64,000 nt of DNA, from positions 1 to 64,000 of the forward strand of contig JAECUM010006805.1 of NCBI GenBank assembly GCA_016617855.1, written 5' to 3'. This stretch comes from Megalonaias nervosa. Lineage: Eukaryota > Mollusca > Bivalvia > Unionida > Unionidae. This document shows positions 57,401 through 64,000 of this stretch, piece by piece (position 1 is the stretch's first letter; the number at the start of each line of letters is the position of its first letter). A model generated the notes under the pieces. The model was not told where the DNA came from. It worked only from the letters and a program-made list of their open reading frames with translations, and searched no databases. A program made the position numbers and the translations under genes.

Positions 57401-58098
57401 GTATCCACATAAGGGGTTGATAATGGGAAATAGTGAAAAAAAATATGGAATTCCTGTTATATCAATGTTTTAATTGTCACAACAGGTAATTTTACAAAAG
57501 ATAGTTTAATTCTGGAATGTAAGTTATAATTGTGTGATAGTGAAAGAAAAAAATAATAAAGTTATATATAATAAAAGATTATGGATTAGTAGAAATGACC
57601 AACGTGTGCATCAAATAATAACATCTTATAGAGTTTCTAATACCTTAAGAAGGTATTCCTGTGCTGGAAAGAGTTGTTCGTTCGTACGTATGAAGAATAA
57701 CATGTGTTTTGTTATTGAGGATAGTTGTACTTCATCTACCTTTTAAATAATAATTATTTTCCCTGGAGAACTACACAACTGGCTTTGGACAAAGACATTT
57801 GCTGAAATTAATTCTAAATTGGAACAGGACAATACAAATTGTGATTCACAGTGAAAGTTCTGGTTCGTCTGATCCATCACAACGGGGATTGATTCAATTT
57901 AGAACTGTTTATTCACAGGACTTATGTTTTTCACAATTTTAAGACACCTTTTAGGATCTTCTTCGTAAATCGTAAGTCTTGTTTCATATTTTTACCTTTT
58001 CACCGTGTTTTCTAGGGAAAGAAATTACTTTTGTTAAAATCTACAAAGCTTGTTGTAGTCACTCTTTTCTTTATGTTACTTTAAACGAGCCGATACGT

Positions 58099-58166
<68 letters not shown>

Positions 58167-58385
58167 GTATCCACACAAGGGGTTGATAATGGGAAATAGT
58201 GAAGAAAAATAGAATTCCTGTTATATCAATGTTTTAATTCTCACAACAGTTAATTTTACAAAAGAAGGTTTAATTCTGGAATGTACGTTATAATTGTGTG
58301 AAAGTGAAAGAAAAACAAAATAAAATAATTTATAATAAAAGATTATGGATCAGTAGAAATGAACGTGTGCATCTAATAATATCAG
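57331..58385 (+). repeat. ~770-bp tandem duplication with (TA)n
   Basis: A (TA)n tract at 57,331-57,397 plus the following ~230 bp (TTAATGTATCCACA through GATTATGGAT) recurs at 58,104-58,385 with about 90% visible identity. The second unit stops after GTGCATCTAATAATA. Spacing is about 773 bp. The segment at 57,990-58,088 also resembles 63,530-63,617. Confidence 0.75.
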
Positions 58386-58595
58386 AAACATAATAACCTA
58401 CGGGAAGCTGACAGACCCAATTGCTACAATTACTGATACAAGTCAGAGAATATTCTAATAAACCTGATAATTGATAAAGTAAGCACATGTGAAGACACAG
58501 TAGAATATATAGTACAATGCAGGTGGCCAAAATAGCAATGATAAGTACTTCTAAATAGCAAACAAAACTATTTCCTTAAGTAGTTTTATCTGTTT

Positions 58596-58935
58596 ACGTG
58601 TGTGTGTGTATCTATGTGTGAGTGTGAATTGAATTTTTAATGTAGCCTTAACAATTTTTCAGTCATATTACTACAGTGTCTGCAGTGTGGCAGTTTATAG
58701 TGATGTCTACACTGGGGCATCAAGGTGTAGGCATGTAGCACCATGTCCCACCCAGTCACATTATCCTGATACCAGGTTGACTAATCCTAACACTAACCTC
58801 TTAATGCTGAGCACCAAGCGAGGCAGCTGCTAGTACCATCTTTATAAGTCTTTGGTATGACACAGTCAGTGTTTAAACCCACGACCTCCCGCATCTGAGA
58901 TAGAAGCTGTATCCACTTAGGCCGCAGGAGCAGTT
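58596..58935 (-). repeat. tRNA-headed SINE-like repeat, family A, copy 5
   Basis: Reverse-complement copy with a GTGTGTGTGT tail at the left and a tRNA-like head near AAACCCACGACCTCCCG and TAGGCCGCAGGAGCAG at the right. It ends about 13 bp before the target duplication of the LINE. Confidence 0.8.
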
Positions 58936-58961
58936 TATCCGTTTAAGTAAAGTAAGATTTA

Positions 58962-61900
58962 GTTAGCTATGCCCGTCACTCCTGCCGGGGTATAGGCCGC
59001 CCACAAAAGATCGCCAGACTTCTGTCATGTGCCATTCTCTCGAGCTGACTGCAGGTGTGACCCAGCTTAGTGATGTCCGCCTCAAGGTCACGTCGCCAGG
59101 TGTTTCTTAGTCGACCCCTTCTCCTCTTGCCTTGAGGGTTCCACCTCAATGCCCGTCTGGTAATGCTGGTTGGCGGCTTACGTAGGGTGTGTCCTATCCA
59201 ACCCGACCTTCTCTTCATGATCTCGTCCTCTGCCGAAAGCTGAGAGGTTCTCTGCCACAGGCTGGCGTTGCTGATGGCGTCTGGCCAGCGGATCTGGAGA
59301 ATTCTTCTTAAGCAGTTGTTGATGAAGGTCTGAACTCTCTTTACGGTCTACTTGGTGGTTCTCCAGGTCTCTGCTCCATACAGTAGGACTGACTTCACGT
59401 TGGAGTTGAACAGTCTGGTCTTGGTAGTCAAGGAAATTTCTTTGGAGTTCCAGATGTTCTTGAGCTGTATGAAAGCTGCTCTTGCCTTTCCAATCCTTGG
59501 CTTGACATCTGCGTCTGTACCACCCTGCTGATTGATAATGCTGCCCAGGTACGTGAAGGACTCCACCTCTTCCAGGGGACTTCCATGCAGTGTGACTGGG
59601 TTGTTATTAACATAGATGATCTTGATCTTGGTCTTGTCTTTGTGGATGCTGAGGCCAATTTGTGCTGATGTGGCTGCCAGAACGTCGGTCTTGTCCTGCA
59701 TTTGCTGCCGACTGTAGGACAAGAGTGCTAGGTCATCGGCAAAGTCCAGGTCCTCAAGTTGACTCCACAATGTCCACTGGATCCCATTTCTCCGTCCATT
59801 GGTGGACATCTTCATAATCCAGTCGATGACGAGAAGGAAGAGAAACGGCGACAGCAAGCAGCCTTGCCTCAAGCCAGGTCTGCACTAGGAAGCTGTCAGT
59901 GTGCTGTCCTGCATGGATGACTCTGCAGGACATTCCGTTGTAAGTGTTCTTGATTAGGTTCATCAGCTTGGTTGGGATGCCATAGTGGTGAAGAAGTTTC
60001 CATAGTGTCTCACGGTCCACGCTATCGAATGCCTTTTCATAATCAACAAAGTTGATGCAGTGTGAAGAATTCCACTCCAACGATTGCTCGACTATGATGC
60101 GAAGAGTAGCTATTTGGTCCGTACACCATCTGTTCTGCCGGAAGACCGCTTGCTCATCTCGTAACTGTGGGTCTACGGCCTCCTTCATCCTCTCTAAGAG
60201 GACCCGGTTGAAGACTTTCCCTGGTACTGACAGGAGTGTGATTCCTCTGTAGTTGGAGCAATTGCTGAGGTCGCCTTTCTTGGGGATCTTGATGAGGTAT
60301 CCCTCCTTCCAGTCAGTCGGTATTTCTTCTTCCTTCCAGATCTTCTTAAAGAGGGGTATAGCATTTCCACTGAAGTCTCTAGGTCTGCTTTGAGGGCTTC
60401 TGCTGGGATGTTATCAGGTCTAGCTGCCTTGCCGTTCTTCAGCTGGGTGATGGCTTTCCTGATCTCGCCTCAGGTGGGGTTGTCACAGGCTTATGGGGAT
60501 ATTTGTATTAGCTGGATGGATTTTTGGGGGATTTAGTGGTGCTGGCCTGTTCAACAGTTCTTCAAAATGTTCTGCCCATCTGTTCATTTGGTGTTCTGTA
60601 CTTGCTATGGTCTTTCCCTGCTTGTCTTTTACGGGTCTCTCTGTTTTGCTGTACTTGCCTGACAGCTTCTTGGTGATGTCGTACAGCTTCTTCATGTTCC
60701 ACTTCCGGCCACTTTTTCTGCCTCTGCTGCCAGTCCTTCAACGTAGTATTTCTTGTCTATCTTGATGCTTCTTTTCACTTCTCTGTGGGAGTCAGTGTAC
60801 TTTTTTTGTACCGTTACTTTTGTAGCTCTTGTCCTACTGCATTTACTGCTTCTTTCTTCTGTTTCCGCTCTGGATTTTGCGCAATGTTTCGGCTGAAATC
60901 CATTCTTTCTGCTGGCGCTTAAGTGGGTCTAGTACTTCTTGGTATAATGATTTTACTGCCTTCTTAACTTTCTGCCATATTTTGTTCACATTATCTTCCT
61001 CATCTTCAAAAAGCTCTTGTAGCACTTGGTACTTGTTGTTAAGCGTCAGTCTGTATTCTTCTTTAGTTTTTGCATCTTTCAAAAGGTTGATGTTATACTT
61101 TGTTTTCTTCTCATTTGTACCCATCCAGTTCTTCTTCAGTTTAATTTTCAGCCTTGCGACAACTAAGTGGTGGTCAGATGCCACATCTGGTCCCCTCTTC
61201 ACCCTCACATGTTGCAGGGATCTTCTAAACTTCTTGGGTATGCAGATGTGATCAATCTGATTTTGTGTCACATGGTCTGGTGATATCCACGTGTTCTTGT
61301 GGATTCTCTTGTGGGCAAAGATGGTACCCCCGATGACCAGGTTGTTCAGTACACAAAGGTCTACGAATCTCTCTCCATTCTCGTTCATCTCCCCCAGGCC
61401 GTGGATCCCCATGACTTGTTCGTATCCTGTGTTGTCTGACCCAGTTTTGGTATTGAAATCACCCATGAGGATGTTAATGTCTTTGTCTGGGAAATTCTCT
61501 ACTGTGTTCTGTAGTCTGTTGTAAAACTGGTCCATCTCTTTTCCTTCGCCCTCATTTGTTGGAGCTTAGCACTGTATAACGTTCATCTTTATTTTCTCCT
61601 TCTTGGTCTTAAACGTTGCCATGAGTATTCTGGGCCCGTGTGGTTCCCATCCTATCAATGCATTATATGTTAGCATCGACATCATGAGCCCCACCCCCTG
61701 TGTATGAGGTGCGTCATCTTCCTCATGTCCTGAATACACTAGCATCTCTCCTGTCATCAGTCTTCTTTGTCCAGATTGAGTCCATCTTGTCTCGCTAATG
61801 CCCAGTAGGGATAGGTTGTAGTTCCTCATCTCTGTTGCTACCTGTGCTGTTTTTCTGGCTTCATACATTATCCTCATATTCCATGTTGCAATGTTAATTC

Positions 61901-62132
61901 TCCTGTTTGACAGATGGGTGATCTGCTTTGTGGCTTCTGGAGGCCCGCGGCTTTCACCACACCATGTCATAAGTCTTCCAGAAGAAGACCCTTCTTCCTT
62001 CAGGCTTTCAGTTTCTGGTTTTTCTTCTGTTGGCGTTTTTGTAGCAAGTTGGGTTTTACAAGATCGGGTTGCTAGCCCCACGCCCAACCCTCCTCCTTTT
62101 ACATCCGGGCTTGGGACCGGCAATGGCGGAGT
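58962..62132 (-). mobile_element. Non-LTR retrotransposon (LINE), APE-type endonuclease plus RT
   Basis: Flanked by a perfect 14-bp TAAAGTAAGATTTA at 58,948-58,961 and 62,133-62,146, read as a target duplication. Coding text on the minus strand runs endonuclease, reverse transcriptase, C-terminal tail, in several frames. About 3.17 kb. There is no poly-A at the 3' end. The clade is not assigned. Confidence 0.85.
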
Positions 62133-62183
62133 TAAAGTAAGATTTATTAGGTAAAAAAGAAAGATACATAAGGATGCAAACAA
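58976..62183 (-). pseudogene. LINE polyprotein, frameshifted
   Basis: The N-terminal frame (62,183-61,566) has INIATWNMRIMYEARKTAQ, the start of the endonuclease. Its nominal ATG is in flanking DNA. The next frame (61,535-60,843) has ILMGDFNTKTGS and the catalytic VASDHHLVVARLK. RT signatures are DYEKAFDSVDRETLW near 60,030, GCLLSPFLFLLVIDW near 59,850 and LDFADDLALL near 59,740. The tail (59,218-58,976) has WIGHTLRKPPTSITRRALRW and GRLRNTWRRDLEAD, a common LINE C-terminus in invertebrates. At least five frameshifts or stops inactivate it. The protein would nick target DNA and reverse-transcribe its own RNA. Confidence 0.85.
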
Positions 62184-62900
62184 TAAAATAACTCATAACA
62201 ACACTTGGCAATCATTACTTGTATTTGTTTGTGCTAACAGGCTCAGCGGAAGGGGTATAGATTGATGACTATACCAGAAAATGGAGTCCATACCTGTTTC
62301 TTGACTTTGTCCAGGAGAATCTTAAGTCAGAAATCCCAGTAGCAACTCTCATTCATTATTACAAGCCCTGGAGTAATTAAGTTTGCATTCACCCTAACAA
62401 GGCCTGGAATAATCAGTAGTCACTCTAACATGGTCTGGAATAATGAAGTCAGTAATCACTGTAAAAAGGCCTGGAATCATTAGATTGTATGGGGGAAGAG
62501 GTGAGGAAGAGAGAGATATCATTTCACTGTACTGCTATATCTATCTTAGTGTTGTGTGTCCTGACTTTTGTCAAAGATTATATGTTATGTATATTTAATT
62601 TTTAGTGTGTGATTTACCCTTGTCCATAATTGTGGGTAGGAGTTTGGGCCTATCTAACTAATGTCTTTTATCTTTATAAACAACATATTACATAGCTAAT
62701 TTTTGTCTATGTTTGTAGGTTATATATTAAGATTATTATTATTTGCATGTAAACATGTTTACTTGATTTTGAGTTCTAGACACAGCCTATCATTCTGACC
62801 TTAGAAAATTCTAAAATAAATTATGTTTGCATTTTGATGAAAAGTTTCATTAAGATAATTCCCATTTTGGACCTTATATTGTGTCTTATGTTTTTGTGTA
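62150..62900. other. Intergenic DNA, nothing recognised
   Basis: Contains short tandem-like phrases (GGCCTGGAATAATCA near 62,400-62,480, about four times) but no gene. Confidence 0.4.
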
Positions 62901-62904
62901 AGAT

Positions 62905-63160
62905 AGTTGTTGTTGTTGTTGTAGGGTTTAACGCCATTTTTCAGCCCAAGATAGGCTATACATGGCGGCCAGTATAACTGGCGGAGGAAGAACCCCAGAA
63001 AACCCTGGGAAGAACCACCAACCCACAAGAAGCTACTGGCAAGCTTTCTCACCGACCCATGTTAGCCGAACCTGAGACTTCAACCCACGCAGACAGAGGT
63101 GAGATGGCAGTGATCAGAATGGTGAGCGTTTTCGACCACTCAGCTACTCTGGGCCCCTGT
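62905..63160 (-). repeat. tRNA-headed SINE-like repeat of a third type
   Basis: Read on the minus strand, AGTAGCTGAGTGGTCGAAAA resembles a class II tRNA A-box region. A degenerate B box near GGGTTGAAGTCTCAGG follows. A body with GGTTCTTCCTCCGCCAG and GGGCTGAAAAATGGCG leads to a (CAA)n tail. Single copy in this window. Confidence 0.55.
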
Positions 63161-63686
63161 GTAAGATGGAAGTAAACAGAAATCTTAATTCCTATCTTTA
63201 ACTTCGGTTGTGTTTTGTTTTAATTTTGAGAGGATATTAAAAAAGATATTCACTGGTATTACCAAGTGATCAATAATATTTTCAAACTAAATCACTGTTT
63301 TGGGATTATTGTGAATTCATGTAGAGACATTTTGGGTTATATCGTTGTGATACATCAAGACTGTTAGCACATCAACAGAATTCTAGGTTGTTGGTACATC
63401 AGCACTTTCAAGATTGGATTTCATTCAGAACACCACCAGAATTCATTTGGAATACTCTAACGTTTGGACTTGTGATATAACGTTTCTGATCATTTGGAAT
63501 TTAATTCACAATACTGTACGTTCTTTTTAAATTTTCACTTTATATTCTAGGGAAGTAAATTATTTTTTAAATTTTACAAAACTGTTGATTTTCATTCTTT
63601 TCTGTTACTGACTTTAAGACCATAGAGTCCCAACAGTACATCTTGGCATGTATATAGATATATATTGAATGAAGTACTTGGACACC

Positions 63687-63845
63687 TTAGACCACCTTCT
63701 CAAGTTTGATAAAATATTTTAATGCAGCTTTAATTTCTTCATCAGCTTCAAGGTACTGATACTCATGATAGCTGATGTTGAAGGCATCTCCCATCTTGAG
63801 GCTGAGGTCATCATCCAGGACAGTTGTCAACACAGAATTAGTTCT
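63687..63845 (-). CDS. Likely terminal exon of a host gene
   Basis: A minus-strand frame of about 50 codons ends in TAA at 63,687-63,689. It reads VLDDDLSLKMGDAFNISYHE, then an acidic helix ending ALKYFIKLEKVV. The composition and codon use look like conserved protein. An AG near 63,847 could be the acceptor. The protein family is not recognised, and the rest of the gene would lie to the right of the window. Confidence 0.5.
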   Translation of the reverse strand, partial: RTNSVLTTVLDDDLSLKMGDAFNISYHEYQYLEADEEIKAALKYFIKLEKVV

Positions 63846-64000
63846 TAATATGTGTATTTGTTTTCTGTTTGATATTTATAATCTGTAAATATAAACACAA
63901 ATAAAATTCTTAAAATCATTACATATTTTTTATTTTATCATTTGTACCACATATTAAATGACAATACCTTTAATCCAGCAAAAGATTTCTTGTAGACATT

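Noticed and set aside
60493..62154. Plus-strand open frames up to 140 codons within the LINE
   Set aside because: Antisense to the LINE polyprotein, with no recognisable features.

Overview
This window looks like a metazoan, AT-rich, repeat-dense chromosome segment, most likely from a mollusc or another lophotrochozoan. The evidence is long (TA)n, (CT)n and (GA)n tracts, tRNA-headed SINE-like repeats ending in CA dinucleotides, small DNA transposons, a LINE, and candidate exons with GT/AG borders. The species call is inference. I see no rRNA gene, no CRISPR array and no bacterial gene organisation.

The main object is a virus-like Polinton/Maverick element at 19,888-47,611 (27,724 bp). It has ~225-bp terminal inverted repeats (TIRs) starting AGCAGCAG and a decayed 6-bp target duplication. 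A paralogous unoccupied copy of the insertion site lies at ~49,277-49,470, so both ends can be placed almost to the base.

The element is composite. A second element at 20,649-33,414 (12,766 bp) has its own ~960-bp TIRs and an exact 5-bp target duplication (GACAG). It sits inside a phospholipase-A2-like gene of the host Polinton. Without it the outer element would be ~15 kb.

Outer element, left to right: packaging ATPase fragment (-), split PLA2-like gene (+), retroviral-type integrase (+), a large PolB-like/SF1 helicase/HNH polyprotein (-), an HNH endonuclease (+), a small acidic ORF (+) among ATTCTGATTCAGA repeats, then a tightly packed minus-strand virion block. In transcription order from the right end this block holds a coiled-coil protein, a small basic protein, a 49-aa ORF, the major capsid protein, a pX-like/adenain-like protease, a fibre-like repeat protein, a hydrophobic protein, a penton-like protein and an unknown protein. 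Gaps within the block are mostly 1-40 nt.

Inner element: small duplicated ORFs in its TIRs, a hydrophobic protein (-), an unknown helical protein (-), a fibre protein with a discoidin-like tip (-), packaging ATPase (+), coiled-coil protein (+), penton-like protein (+) and a classical Polinton-type protein-primed DNA polymerase (+). I could not find a capsid, protease or integrase in it. Nearly every gene in both elements carries stops or frameshifts, so this is a fossil.

Left flank (1-19,887): microsatellites, a 46-bp minisatellite, SINE-like repeats, a small inverted-repeat element, and possible short exons. Right flank (47,612-64,000): a perfect 114-bp tandem duplication, the empty-site repeat, a hAT-like MITE, a possible exon near 54.1-54.4 kb, a ~770-bp tandem duplication, a minus-strand LINE (58,962-62,132) with a 14-bp target duplication, another SINE-like repeat, and a likely terminal host exon near 63.7 kb.
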